A DNA stretch of 64,000 nucleotides from Thermosulfuriphilus ammonigenes (GTDB lineage Bacteria > Desulfobacterota > Thermodesulfobacteria > Thermodesulfobacteriales > ST65), in NCBI RefSeq assembly GCF_011207455.1, contig NZ_CP048877.1:364576-428575 (forward strand). The letters are read 5' to 3'. The first letter of the stretch is position 1. Each line of letters opens with the position of its first letter. The notes beneath the pieces are model-generated. The model had not been told where the DNA came from, made no database searches, and saw only the letters and a list, made by a program, of their open reading frames with translations. Shown here in pieces: positions 1 through 8,166 of the stretch. A program made the translations under genes and the position numbers.

Positions 1-243
1 GTTTGAGGCAAAATCTACAAAATTCTAAAACTTTACCTAGATCTTGTAGGCGAAATCGTATTTGTTAAGCCCTTTTCCCAAACGAATTATTTCAAAAATA
101 AATCTGATTAATCCAAATAAAGGCTGTATAATAGATATTTATGCATCATAATTTACCCTTAATAAAAAAATTTTGCCATTAAGTATAAATACTTTTCGGA
201 ACATCTCCTTTTAATAAAAACTTGACGAAAGTAATCGATATGG

Positions 244-351
244 TATTTAGAGGACGTACCCCTGTGGGTCCCCCATAATCTCCACCTCACAAAAAAGACG
301 ACCAGATACCCACCTCCATCCTCCTTTTGCCCACAGGGGTACCTCTAAATA
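244..351. repeat. Imperfect inverted repeat, 22-bp matching arms
   Basis: The left arm at 244-268 reads TATTTAGAGG, then a 3-base insertion ACG, then TACCCCTGTGGG. The right arm at 330-351 is the exact reverse complement of the left arm without the ACG. The loop is 61 nt. In RNA this would form a 22-bp stem with a 3-nt bulge. No T-run follows the right arm, so it does not look like an intrinsic terminator. It could be a leader structure of the downstream co-chaperone gene or a relic of a small mobile element. I saw no target duplication and no second copy in the window. Confidence 0.75.
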
Positions 352-360
352 CAGACCAGC

Positions 361-388
361 TTGACAGAAACAGCCAAAAAATTATCTT
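361..388 (+). promoter_or_regulatory. Candidate sigma-70-type promoter of dnaJ-like gene
   Basis: A consensus -35 (TTGACA, 361-366) is followed after 16 bp by TATCTT (383-388), a 4/6 match to TATAAT. Transcription would start about 40 nt before the ATG at 434. This is a pattern match only. No CIRCE or clear heat-shock sigma-32 element is visible. Confidence 0.4.
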
Positions 389-433
389 TGGGAAGGTCTA
401 AAGCCTTCCAAAAGAGATGAAGAGTGCCGAATT

Positions 434-1372
434 ATGCCTAAGGATTATTATAAAATTCTCGGAGTATCCAAAGACGCCACCCAGGAGGAGATAAAAAAGG
501 CCTACCGGCGCCTGGCCCTTAAGTATCATCCGGACCGGAATCAGGGCAACAAAGAGGCAGAAGAGCGTTTTAAAGAAATAAATGAAGCCTACGCTGTCCT
601 TTCCGATCCGGAAAAGCGCCGTCAGTATGACCAGTTTGGATCAGCTGAATTTGAGCGCCGTTTCTCTCAAGAGGATATCTTTCGGGGATTCGACTTTGAG
701 GATATTTTTCGAGATTTGGGTATCGGAGGGGATATTTTTAGCCGCTTTTTCTTCGGCAGCAGACGGCGGGGGGGAATTAACTTTGGCGATATTTTCGCCC
801 AAATTTTCGGCACCAGCAATTTTGAACGCCCCTTCACCCATGGCCGCCATGGAGAGGGTCAAGTTGATGCTGTCCTTGAATTACCTATTACCCCCCAAGA
901 GGCTATAGAGGGGGCAGAGAAAATCATCTATCTGGGCAGCCTTGGGCGTCCGGAAAGACTTAAGGTTCGAGTCCCCCCTAGAAGCCATGAAGGGCGTCGA
1001 CTTCGTATTCCTGGAAAGGGCAAACTTGGGCCAGACGGACGCAAAGGAGATCTTTATCTTCAGATAAAAATTCTGGATGATCCTCGCTACAAAAGGCAGG
1101 GAGCCGACCTAATCATCGATAAAAATATTCGACTTTCTGAGGTCGCCCTGGGAACTAAAATTGAAGTCCCTACGATAGACGGTCGGGTAGTGAGTGTTCG
1201 AATTCCGCCAGGAACAAAGCCTGGAACCAAGCTCCGTTTAAAAGGCCTGGGCCTGCCTAAAGAGGGCGGCAGGCGGGGTGATCTCTATGTTCAGATAGGT
1301 CTTCAAATACCTCAAAGACTTAATAAGGAGCAGCGAGAGGCCCTTGAGAGGCTTGTCCAGGTTGGTCTTTGA
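434..1372 (+). CDS. DnaJ/CbpA-type (class II Hsp40) co-chaperone
   Basis: This is a J-domain protein that would stimulate the ATPase of DnaK and hand it unfolded clients in the cytoplasm. The J domain fills about residues 1-70 with the diagnostic HPD in YHPDR. A G/F region rich in GFDFEDIF-like segments follows (about 75-125). Two C-terminal substrate-binding beta domains then cover about 140-310, including the CTD I motif LRIPGKG and a second repeat RIPPGTKPG. The four CxxCxGxG zinc-finger repeats of true DnaJ are absent, so it is a class II (CbpA-like) Hsp40. At 312 residues it has normal family length. DnaK and GrpE are not nearby. Upstream lie a consensus -35 and a large inverted repeat. 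Confidence 0.92.
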   Translation: MPKDYYKILGVSKDATQEEIKKAYRRLALKYHPDRNQGNKEAEERFKEINEAYAVLSDPEKRRQYDQFGSAEFERRFSQEDIFRGFDFEDIFRDLGIGGDIFSRFFFGSRRRGGINFGDIFAQIFGTSNFERPFTHGRHGEGQVDAVLELPITPQEAIEGAEKIIYLGSLGRPERLKVRVPPRSHEGRRLRIPGKGKLGPDGRKGDLYLQIKILDDPRYKRQGADLIIDKNIRLSEVALGTKIEVPTIDGRVVSVRIPPGTKPGTKLRLKGLGLPKEGGRRGDLYVQIGLQIPQRLNKEQREALERLVQVGL

Positions 1373-2048
1373 TGATGAACGCCTTACCGATCTTAAACAG
1401 CGCCTTCTGGCCCCGGCCCACGATTTAGAGTGGCTCCTTAATCGAGGCTACCCAAAGAAAAGTTCTCTGGTTTTTGTTGGTAACCATTATCAGTTAAACG
1501 CCTGGGAACGGGATATTCTTTTCCGAAGTATTTTTCCCCGAGTTGAGGCCCTAGATGCTAAGAGGAAAAAGATCCGAGCAAGGGATCTCAAAGGACGATC
1601 ACTAGGGATAGATGGCTTTAACGTACTCATCACCTTGGAAAATGCCCTCTCCGGGGAATTACTCATCAGGGGAAATGACGGCTTTATTCGAGACACAGCC
1701 GGGGTCTTTAGGAGATGGCGCCGCTCAGAGAAAACCCTTCAGGCCCTAGATATGATACTCAGAGTTCTTAAAAGATATGAGGTAAAAAAGACTATATTTG
1801 TCCTTGATGCTCCATTTAGCGGAAGCAGAGAACTGGCAGGAATAATCAACCAAAATCTCCAAAAAATGGCCCTAAGTGGAGAGGCTATTCTTCAGAAACA
1901 GGTCGAGACCTGGTTAAGCAAATTCTCTGATATCGTGGCCACCTCTGATTCTCGGCTTATCCGTCGGGTCAAAAAGGCCTTTGACCTTACCGGTCATCTG
2001 ACCCACTACACCTTGAAGATCAGGTCTTTGAAGTTAGTTTCAGTTTGA
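1344..2048 (+). CDS. DUF434/DUF5616 family protein, function unknown
   Basis: A cytoplasmic protein of about 230 residues resembling COG2454 (DUF434 followed by DUF5616), best known from archaea and anaerobic bacteria. Visible family marks are [31 protein letters not shown] and DGFIRD in the N-terminal half. [10 protein letters not shown] and a CheY-unlike alpha/beta segment lie in the second half. The conserved acidic residues in IDGFN and VLDAP suggest a PIN/NYN-like nuclease fold, but that is only inference. Starts are ambiguous: in-frame TTG at 1344, 1353 or 1362. The TTG at 1362 has an AGAGG about 10 nt upstream. All overlap the end of the dnaJ-like gene, so the two are probably translationally coupled. 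Confidence 0.75.
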   Translation: MRGLSRLVFDDERLTDLKQRLLAPAHDLEWLLNRGYPKKSSLVFVGNHYQLNAWERDILFRSIFPRVEALDAKRKKIRARDLKGRSLGIDGFNVLITLENALSGELLIRGNDGFIRDTAGVFRRWRRSEKTLQALDMILRVLKRYEVKKTIFVLDAPFSGSRELAGIINQNLQKMALSGEAILQKQVETWLSKFSDIVATSDSRLIRRVKKAFDLTGHLTHYTLKIRSLKLVSV

Positions 2049-2096
2049 CATCTCAAGCGAAGATGATAGAGACAGGATAAAAGCGGAGAGGAACCT

Positions 2097-2606
2097 ATGG
2101 ATAACCCAGTCCTTAAGGCCATCTACTCTCGCCGAAGTGTCCGGGATTATACCACTGAGCCTGTAGATAGGGAGACGGTCCTGGAGATCATCAAAGCCGG
2201 AACCTGGGCTCCCTCGGGGCTTAACAATCAGCCTTGGCGTTTTGCCATTGTTTGGAACAAAGAGATCAAAGACCAGATTGCCTCCCTGACTAAATATCGG
2301 GTGATCATCGAACGGGCCCCGGTGATCATCTGTGTCTTTGTAGACAAGGAGGCCATGTATCATGAAGTCAAAGATCATCAAGCTATGGGGGCCTGTATCC
2401 AGAATATGCTCCTGGCTACCCACGCCTTAGGCCTCGGAGGAGTTTGGTTAGGAGAAATCCTCAAAAATGCTGACAAGGTTCGAAAACTCCTTGATCTGCC
2501 CGAGGCCCTGGATTTGATGGCTGTCATCGCCTTAGGGCACCCCAAACACCGTAACCAAAGATCAACTCGCCGTCCCCTCTCAGAGGTTATTCTTAAGGAG
2601 GTTTAA
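2097..2606 (+). CDS. Nitroreductase family flavoprotein
   Basis: A 169-residue FMN-dependent NAD(P)H oxidoreductase of the nitroreductase superfamily. The N-terminus IYSRRSVRDYT is the FMN phosphate-binding signature. GTWAPSGLNNQPWRF is the second FMN-contact motif, and GLGGVWLGE the C-terminal one. These small forms are normally dimeric and cytoplasmic, reducing quinone-like or nitro compounds with a physiological substrate that is usually unknown. The ATG is preceded by GGAGAGG. A lipoprotein gene starts 3 nt after its stop, so it is likely the first gene of a short operon running into coaBC. Confidence 0.88.
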   Translation: MDNPVLKAIYSRRSVRDYTTEPVDRETVLEIIKAGTWAPSGLNNQPWRFAIVWNKEIKDQIASLTKYRVIIERAPVIICVFVDKEAMYHEVKDHQAMGACIQNMLLATHALGLGGVWLGEILKNADKVRKLLDLPEALDLMAVIALGHPKHRNQRSTRRPLSEVILKEV

Positions 2607-2609
2607 CCA

Positions 2610-3056
2610 ATGAAAAAAAACTTTTTCACCCTGCTACTACTTCTCAGCCTGGTGGCATGCAGCCATCTTCAGAGAGAGGATGAAAGGGCTCCTTCGGCAA
2701 CGCCCACCAAACCCCTTATTACTCGAACAGAATTCAGTGACATTGTTGTCCCGGCAGAGCTCTCGGTGGTGGAGGATAAGTCTCTGGTAGTAAAAACGTC
2801 CTCCTTCACGGGAGGGGTTTTAGTCTTGAGAGGCCGGGTACTGGTGCCCTCTCTTATTGAGTTCTTCACCCGGGAGCTTCCTAAAAGAGGCTGGCAACTA
2901 GTAGGAACCATTCGCTATAAAGACACCCTTTTGGCCTTCACGCGGCCCAACCGCACCTGTTTCATTTATATTTCTGAACCTGGCTTAGGTATGATGACCG
3001 AAGTCAAAATATGGGCCGCCGAGACCATGGGAGAGAACCTGGAACAAAGCTTCTAA
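2610..3056 (+). CDS. Small lipoprotein of unknown function
   Basis: A 148-residue predicted lipoprotein. A lysine start and hydrophobic stretch (MKKNFFTLLLLLSLVAC) end in the lipobox LVAC, with Cys17 as lipidation site. The mature part is an alpha/beta domain of about 110 residues. It includes GGVLVLRGRVLVPSLIEFF and KRGWQLVG, reminiscent of small domains that compare an amphipathic helix and a strand pair, but I cannot name the family. It sits between a nitroreductase and coaBC with very short gaps and an AAGGAGG ribosome site. Being exported, it probably shares transcription rather than function with coaBC. Confidence 0.7.
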   Translation: MKKNFFTLLLLLSLVACSHLQREDERAPSATPTKPLITRTEFSDIVVPAELSVVEDKSLVVKTSSFTGGVLVLRGRVLVPSLIEFFTRELPKRGWQLVGTIRYKDTLLAFTRPNRTCFIYISEPGLGMMTEVKIWAAETMGENLEQSF

Positions 3057-3060
3057 GGAT

Positions 3061-4269
3061 TTGATCTCCTTAAGCCAAAAAAGAATTCTGCTGGGAATAT
3101 GCGGGGGTATTGCCGCCTATAAAATGGCAGAATCAGTTAGTAGCCTCCGCAAAGAGGGGGCCTTGGTCCGGGTAGTCATGACCCGGGCTGCCGAAAGTTT
3201 TATTTCTCCTTTAACCTTTGAGGCCTTAAGCGGAGAGAAGGTCCTCACAGAAGAGGATTTCCTTAGAGGGTGGCCGGATCCCATCCCTCACATATCCAAT
3301 GCCCGCTGGGCTGAAGCCATAATCATTGCTCCGGCTACAGCGGCGACCATTGCTCGCCTGGCACAAGGTGAAGCCGACAGTCTTTTAGTAGCTACAGTAA
3401 TGGCCAGCCAGGCGCCGGTGCTTGTCTGTCCGGCTATGAATGCTTCCATGTTTAACCATCCAGCAACCCAGAGAAACCTTCAAATGCTGGAGTCCTATGG
3501 ATACCGGGTATTAAAGCCCGAAGAAGGGCCTCTTGCCTGTGGGGAGGAAGGCCAGGGACGTCTTCCAGATTGGCCAACAATTAGAGAAGAGGTTCTCTCT
3601 ATCCTTAGCCCCCAGGATCTTAAAGGGAAAAAGATCCTTATCTCCGCCGGTCCTACCAGAGAGCCCCTGGATCCGGTGCGTTTTATCTCCAATCGTTCTT
3701 CCGGCAAGATGGGCTATGCCTTAGCCCGGGCGGCCCGAAGAAGGGGAGCAGAGGTTGTGTTGATCTCCGGTCCGGTGTCCCTGGCTCCACCGCCAGGAGT
3801 TAAGGTTATCTTTGTGGAGACGGCCGAAGAGATGGCCCGGGAAATGCTCTCTAGGGCCTCTTGGGCCGAGGTCATTATTATGGCGGCCGCTGTGGCCGAC
3901 TACCGACCTCTCAAGACCTCAAAGAGCAAGATCAAAAAAGAAAGACAAGAAATGGAAATCCGTCTCAGCAAGACCAAAGACATCTTGGCCGAGCTGGGAA
4001 AAAATAAAAGACCGGGCCAGATAGTGATCGGTTTTGCCGCCGAGACAGAGAACCTTCTGCCCCGGGCCTCCCAGAAACTCAAGCAGAAGGCCATCGACAT
4101 AATAGTGGCCAATCAGGTCGGCCAGCCCGGTATAGGTTTTGAGAGCGATACTAACCAGGTGACCATCCTCAGCCCCAAAAAACCTCCCTCTGAGATTCGG
4201 CTAGCGCCCAAGGAAGAGATTGCCGATAAAATCTATGACTACCTCATTGAGTTCCTCAAAATGTCATAA
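3061..4269 (+). CDS. coaBC: CoaBC: phosphopantothenoylcysteine decarboxylase/synthetase
   Basis: A bifunctional enzyme of coenzyme A synthesis. The N-terminal flavoprotein domain CoaC (about 1-180) decarboxylates 4'-phosphopantothenoylcysteine. The C-terminal CoaB domain (about 190-402) makes that compound from phosphopantothenate, cysteine and CTP. Visible marks are ICGGIAAYK at the start, PAMNASMF (the CoaC substrate motif), CGEEGQGR, ISAGPTREPLDPVRFISN (start of CoaB), and AAAVADYRP with FAAETEN. At 402 residues it has the usual length. The start is a TTG only one base after an AAGGA, which is unusually tight. No ATG or GTG is available upstream in frame before the lipoprotein stop. Confidence 0.95.
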   Translation: MISLSQKRILLGICGGIAAYKMAESVSSLRKEGALVRVVMTRAAESFISPLTFEALSGEKVLTEEDFLRGWPDPIPHISNARWAEAIIIAPATAATIARLAQGEADSLLVATVMASQAPVLVCPAMNASMFNHPATQRNLQMLESYGYRVLKPEEGPLACGEEGQGRLPDWPTIREEVLSILSPQDLKGKKILISAGPTREPLDPVRFISNRSSGKMGYALARAARRRGAEVVLISGPVSLAPPPGVKVIFVETAEEMAREMLSRASWAEVIIMAAAVADYRPLKTSKSKIKKERQEMEIRLSKTKDILAELGKNKRPGQIVIGFAAETENLLPRASQKLKQKAIDIIVANQVGQPGIGFESDTNQVTILSPKKPPSEIRLAPKEEIADKIYDYLIEFLKMS

Positions 4270-4300
4270 ACTTGTAACAAACTGATTTTAGAGAGGGGTT

Positions 4301-5182
4301 GTGCTGTTAGTTGATCAAATATTTGCTCGAGCGGCCAAAATCTTCGCCCTTGCCGTTGTCCTTTTGGTAATAGCCATTTTTATTACTTTAATTTATGCCT
4401 CTTGGCCGGCCATTAGGACCTTCGGTCTTTCTTTTATTTCTGGTACCACCTGGGATCCAGTCTTTGAGAAGTTTGGTGCCCTGCCCTTTATCGCCGGTAC
4501 CCTCATCACCTCCTTTCTGGCCATTTTTCTAACGCTGCCTTTTGCCATAGGGGGGGCCATTTATCTCGGAGAATATGCCCCTAAAAGGATTGCAGAAATT
4601 CTGGGATTCATTATCGAACTTCTGGCCGGCATTCCTTCGGTAATCTACGGTCTGTGGGGAATTTTCTTCCTGGTTCCCCTCATGCGTCAGGTTCAGATGG
4701 CCCTTGGCTACCCTCCTTACGGAGTGGGATTGATGACGGCCTCTCTTATCTTAGCCCTTATGATCCTCCCCTATGCCGCCTCGGTGGCCCGAGATGTGAT
4801 TAAACTTGTCCCCCGAGACCTTAAAGAAGCCGCTTATGGTCTAGGGGCCACCCAGTGGGAGGTGGTCCGCTACGTTGTTCTTCCCTATGCTAGTTCAGGA
4901 ATATTTGCCGGCATCATCCTGGCCCTTGGGCGGGCTCTGGGTGAAACTATGGCCGTAACCATGGTAATTGGAAATCGTTCCGAGATTCCCGAAAACATTT
5001 TCTCACCAGCCAATACTATGGCCAGTGTCATTGCCAATGAGTTCACCGAGGCCACCAGCGACATCTATCTGGCCTCTCTGGTAGAGATAGGGCTTCTTCT
5101 CTTTGTTATCACCCTAATAGTCAATATTGCCGCCCGGATAATTATCAATCGCCTAGCCGTAGTCAAAAAAGGAGTTTCCTGA
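4301..5182 (+). CDS. pstC: Phosphate ABC transporter permease PstC
   Basis: One of the two inner-membrane permease subunits of the high-affinity phosphate transporter. It is 293 residues with about six membrane segments and begins at a GTG preceded by GAGAGG. The EAA-loop region LKEAAYGLGATQWEVVRYVVLP, where PstB docks, and ALGRALGETMAVTMVIGN are typical of PstC. Its stop overlaps the ATG of pstA by one base, so the two are coupled. Unusually, no gene for the phosphate-binding protein PstS precedes it; the upstream neighbour is coaBC. Confidence 0.94.
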   Translation: MLLVDQIFARAAKIFALAVVLLVIAIFITLIYASWPAIRTFGLSFISGTTWDPVFEKFGALPFIAGTLITSFLAIFLTLPFAIGGAIYLGEYAPKRIAEILGFIIELLAGIPSVIYGLWGIFFLVPLMRQVQMALGYPPYGVGLMTASLILALMILPYAASVARDVIKLVPRDLKEAAYGLGATQWEVVRYVVLPYASSGIFAGIILALGRALGETMAVTMVIGNRSEIPENIFSPANTMASVIANEFTEATSDIYLASLVEIGLLLFVITLIVNIAARIIINRLAVVKKGVS

Positions 5183-6027
5183 TGGAACCGGCCAGAATCA
5201 GATTCAGACTGCTCAAGAACAAACTGGCCACTGCGGCTATCATCGCCTTGGCCTTTTTACCCACCATTCCTTTGGCCATCATCCTTATCAATCTCTTTAT
5301 CAAAGGAATTACGGCCATAAACTGGGAATTTTTGACCTCCTTGCCCAAACCGGTAGGCGAAGAAGGTGGAGGAGTGGCAAATGCCATCGTCGGGACTTTC
5401 ATTCTTGTCCTGCTAGCCTCCATCATCTCTGTACCCATAGGTATTATGGCCGGAATATATCTTTCAGAATACGGAGGACGCCGCCTGCCGGACGTAGTCC
5501 GGGTGGCCGCCGACATCCTTCAGGGGGTGCCCTCTATTGTTATTGGAATCGTGGCCTATACCTGGGTGGTGGTTCCTATGGGGCGTTTTTCAGCCCTGGC
5601 CGGAGGGGTGGCCTTGGCCCTGATGATGATCCCGGTTATTGTCCGCACCACAGAAGAGGTTTTAATTCTCATACCTCGCTCTATCAGGGAGGCCTCTCTA
5701 GCCCTGGGTGTACCCCAATGGCGAACTATCCTTAAGGTGGTGTTACCTACAGGAATGGTGGGAGTAACTACCGGGATCCTGATATCGGTAGCCCGAGTAG
5801 CGGGTGAAACCGCCCCTCTCCTTTTTACCGCCTTTGGGAATCCCTTCTGGAGCCACAAACTAACCGAACCCATAAACGCCCTCCCCTTGGTTATCTTCAA
5901 CTACGCTACCAGCCCTTATCCTGATTGGTGGCGTCAGGCCTGGGGGGCATCTATCATTTTGATTCTTTTGGTCTTAAGCCTTAATATTGGTTCGAGAATC
6001 CTGGCCAAACGAATTGCAGGTGACTGA
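5182..6027 (+). CDS. pstA: Phosphate ABC transporter permease PstA
   Basis: The second permease subunit of the Pst phosphate importer, 281 residues with about six membrane helices. The EAA loop reads [22 protein letters not shown], and the following [18 protein letters not shown] is a PstA hallmark. GIYLSEYGG near residue 95 mirrors the paralogous PstC segment YLGEYAP. The ATG shares one base with the pstC stop, and its own stop shares one base with the pstB ATG. This is a tightly coupled triplet with equal expected stoichiometry. Confidence 0.94.
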   Translation: MEPARIRFRLLKNKLATAAIIALAFLPTIPLAIILINLFIKGITAINWEFLTSLPKPVGEEGGGVANAIVGTFILVLLASIISVPIGIMAGIYLSEYGGRRLPDVVRVAADILQGVPSIVIGIVAYTWVVVPMGRFSALAGGVALALMMIPVIVRTTEEVLILIPRSIREASLALGVPQWRTILKVVLPTGMVGVTTGILISVARVAGETAPLLFTAFGNPFWSHKLTEPINALPLVIFNYATSPYPDWWRQAWGASIILILLVLSLNIGSRILAKRIAGD

Positions 6028-6788
6028 TGCCTGAAGCAATCATTTTCGAAACCCAAAATCTTTCGGCCTTCTACAATGGCACCAAGGTCTTAAAGGAAGT
6101 CAATGTCTCTTTTCCAGAAAAGAGGGTTACAGCAGTTATGGGGCCTTCAGGCTGCGGCAAGACCACCCTCATTCGCTGTCTGAATCGCCTCCATGAGCTA
6201 ACCCCGGGAGCCTGGATAGAGGGAAAAGTCCTCCTTAAGGGAGAGGACATCTACCAGATGAATCCAATCGTTGTCAGACGCCGAGTGGGAATGGTCTTTC
6301 AAAGGCCGAACCCCTTTCCCACCATGAGCATTTATGACAATGTCTTGGCCGGATACAAGCTAAATGGCATCAGACTTCCCAAGGGCGAAGCTGATCACAT
6401 CGTTGAAGAGGCCCTTCGCAAGGCCGCCCTCTGGGATGAAGTTAAAGATGTCCTCCATCGTCGAGGAACATTTCTGTCTGGAGGACAGCAACAGAGACTT
6501 TGTATCGCTCGGGCCTTGGCAGTAAACCCCGAGGTACTCCTAATGGATGAACCTACTAGTGCCCTGGATCCCAAGGCCACGGCCAAAATAGAAAATCTCA
6601 TCGTCGAACTCAAGGAGACAGTCTCCATTATTATAGTTACCCATAATATGCCCCAGGCCGGAAGAGTCTCTGACTATACGGCCTTTATGTATCTTGGCGA
6701 ACTGGTAGAGTTTGGTCCAACAGATCAGGTCTTTACCGCTCCCAAGGATCCGCGGACAGAAGAATACCTAACTGGTAAATTTGGTTAA
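6027..6788 (+). CDS. pstB: Phosphate ABC transporter ATPase PstB
   Basis: The cytoplasmic ATPase that powers PstCA, 253 residues, normal length. Walker A is GPSGCGKTT (about 38-46), the Q-loop is FQRPNPFP, the signature is LSGGQQQR, Walker B is [12 protein letters not shown] and the switch histidine lies in VTHNM. The proline-rich PNPFP after the Q-loop and the LNRL segment behind Walker A are specific to PstB. It overlaps pstA by one base and is followed after 49 nt by the phoU-type gene. Confidence 0.96.
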   Translation: MPEAIIFETQNLSAFYNGTKVLKEVNVSFPEKRVTAVMGPSGCGKTTLIRCLNRLHELTPGAWIEGKVLLKGEDIYQMNPIVVRRRVGMVFQRPNPFPTMSIYDNVLAGYKLNGIRLPKGEADHIVEEALRKAALWDEVKDVLHRRGTFLSGGQQQRLCIARALAVNPEVLLMDEPTSALDPKATAKIENLIVELKETVSIIIVTHNMPQAGRVSDYTAFMYLGELVEFGPTDQVFTAPKDPRTEEYLTGKFG

Positions 6789-6837
6789 TTTTAGGTATAA
6801 AATCATCTGTTACTAAAAATTCCGAAGAGGAATACCT

Positions 6838-8166
6838 ATGATCAGCCCTCTACAGAAGGATATCAACGATATCAAGACTTATCTCCTGGAGATGTGTGGC
6901 CTGGTGGAAGAGAGCCTTCGCACCGCCATTTTAGCCCTTAAACATCGTGATCCTGAACTGGCCAAGCGGGTCATCGAACAGGATAGCCGCATAGATGCTC
7001 TGGAGAATAACATTGATACCTTCTGCCTTAAGACGCTGGCCCTCAGACAACCGGTGGCCAGTGATCTGCGCTTTATCACCTCGGCCATGTCTATGATCCG
7101 AGATCTAGAGCGGATTGGTGATCAGGCAGTCAATGTGGCCGAGAGGGTTCTCTGGATCATGGAAGACAGTCAGGTTCTCGACCCACCTAAGGACCTCTAT
7201 GACCTAGCCGATGAGGCCATTAAAATGCTCACCAATGCTATAAACAGCTTTGTTTATCGAGACACCAACCTGGCCCAGGAGGTCAAAGAGCACGATGAAA
7301 CAGTAGATCAACTCTACCGTAAGGTAACCAATGAATTGATTGAACTTATTAAAGAGAATCCTCAGACAGCCCGTTCAGGAGTCTATCTTATTGTTATCGC
7401 CCTCAATCTAGAACGGGTAGCCGATCAGGCCACCAACATCGGAGAAGACGTAATCTATTATGTCGAGGGTCGGTTGGTCAAACACGAGGCCTGTGTTGGC
7501 GAAGGTGGACTGGCGCCGATAGGCCCCTGTAAGGAGCTATGGTCATGCCTTAAGCTCCATGCTGAATATGTCCAGTCTTGTGTAGAAAGGCTTCCTGAGG
7601 CCGTCAGAGCCTACTTTGAGGGAGATTATGAACGTTGTCGTTTTATGTCCGCAGAGATTTCTAAATTCGAACGAGAGGCCGACAAGGTCAAACAAAATAT
7701 CCGTGGCAGTCTGCCTAAAGGGATCATCATCCCCGTAGATAAGTTTGAACTCTTTCTCTATCTTAAAGAGCAGGACGCTATCGCTGATTCGGCTGAGGAC
7801 ATCCTGCGATGGCTTACCTTCCGGCGCACCCAAGTCTCTCCGGTAATTGCCAACCAGATCATAGAGTTAGTGGAAACCTCTGTCTCCCCGGCCAAACTGA
7901 TTATTTCCATGCTCGATGAGGCCAAGGCCTACTTTGACACCCGGAAAGAAGGGCACTGGGATACCGTCAGAAATCTGGTTCGTGAGATCCGCCGTCAGGA
8001 GCATGAGGCCGACCAGCAGGCTACTGATCTACGCCGGGAAATCTTCTCTCTTCCTATCGAACCGCTGGCCGTCTATCACCTCTTAAAGCTCACAGAGTTC
8101 ATTGGTGATGTGGCCAATCACGCTGAAAATACTGCTGACCTCATGAGGGCCATGATCGCTAGGTAA
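6838..8166 (+). CDS. phoU: PhoU fused to a DUF47 (TIGR00153-type) domain
   Basis: A 442-residue cytoplasmic regulator, about twice the length of ordinary PhoU (215-240). Residues 1-218 form a complete PhoU with both metal-binding three-helix repeats: DLERIGDQAVNVAE near 89-102 and LERVADQATNIGED near 191-204. Residues from about 235 onward do not repeat PhoU. They match the DUF47 phosphate-transport regulator: FEREADKVKQNIRGSLPKG, the PVDKFELFLYLKEQDAIAD segment, and LLKLTEFIGDVANHAENTADL at the end. PhoU restrains Pst uptake and PhoR signalling, while DUF47 proteins accompany Pit transporters. It follows pstB by 49 nt with a good ribosome site (GAGG). Its 3' end overlaps the convergent hyuA-like gene by 8 nt. 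Confidence 0.9.
   Translation: MISPLQKDINDIKTYLLEMCGLVEESLRTAILALKHRDPELAKRVIEQDSRIDALENNIDTFCLKTLALRQPVASDLRFITSAMSMIRDLERIGDQAVNVAERVLWIMEDSQVLDPPKDLYDLADEAIKMLTNAINSFVYRDTNLAQEVKEHDETVDQLYRKVTNELIELIKENPQTARSGVYLIVIALNLERVADQATNIGEDVIYYVEGRLVKHEACVGEGGLAPIGPCKELWSCLKLHAEYVQSCVERLPEAVRAYFEGDYERCRFMSAEISKFEREADKVKQNIRGSLPKGIIIPVDKFELFLYLKEQDAIADSAEDILRWLTFRRTQVSPVIANQIIELVETSVSPAKLIISMLDEAKAYFDTRKEGHWDTVRNLVREIRRQEHEADQQATDLRREIFSLPIEPLAVYHLLKLTEFIGDVANHAENTADLMRAMIAR

Larger units (their letters stand above)
1..433. other. AT-rich intergenic region upstream of dnaJ-like gene
   Basis: No convincing coding sequence is visible here. The stretch is much richer in A and T than the genes to its right. 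It contains a perfect TATAAT hexamer at 127-132 with a weak -35 (CTGATT, 104-109) 17 bp upstream. It also holds a large imperfect inverted repeat (244-351) and a second promoter-like pair at 361-388. If the TATAAT promoter is used, the dnaJ-like gene would have a leader of nearly 300 nt that includes the inverted repeat. The left neighbour lies outside the window. Confidence 0.6.

Noticed and set aside
4261-4278. Pho-box-like sequence (ATGTCAT-AAAC-TTGTAAC) before pstC
   Set aside because: It matches the E. coli Pho box at 14 of 18 positions but overlaps the coaBC stop codon. It leaves only 22 nt to the pstC GTG, with no room for a -10, a start site and the ribosome site. Probably coincidence.
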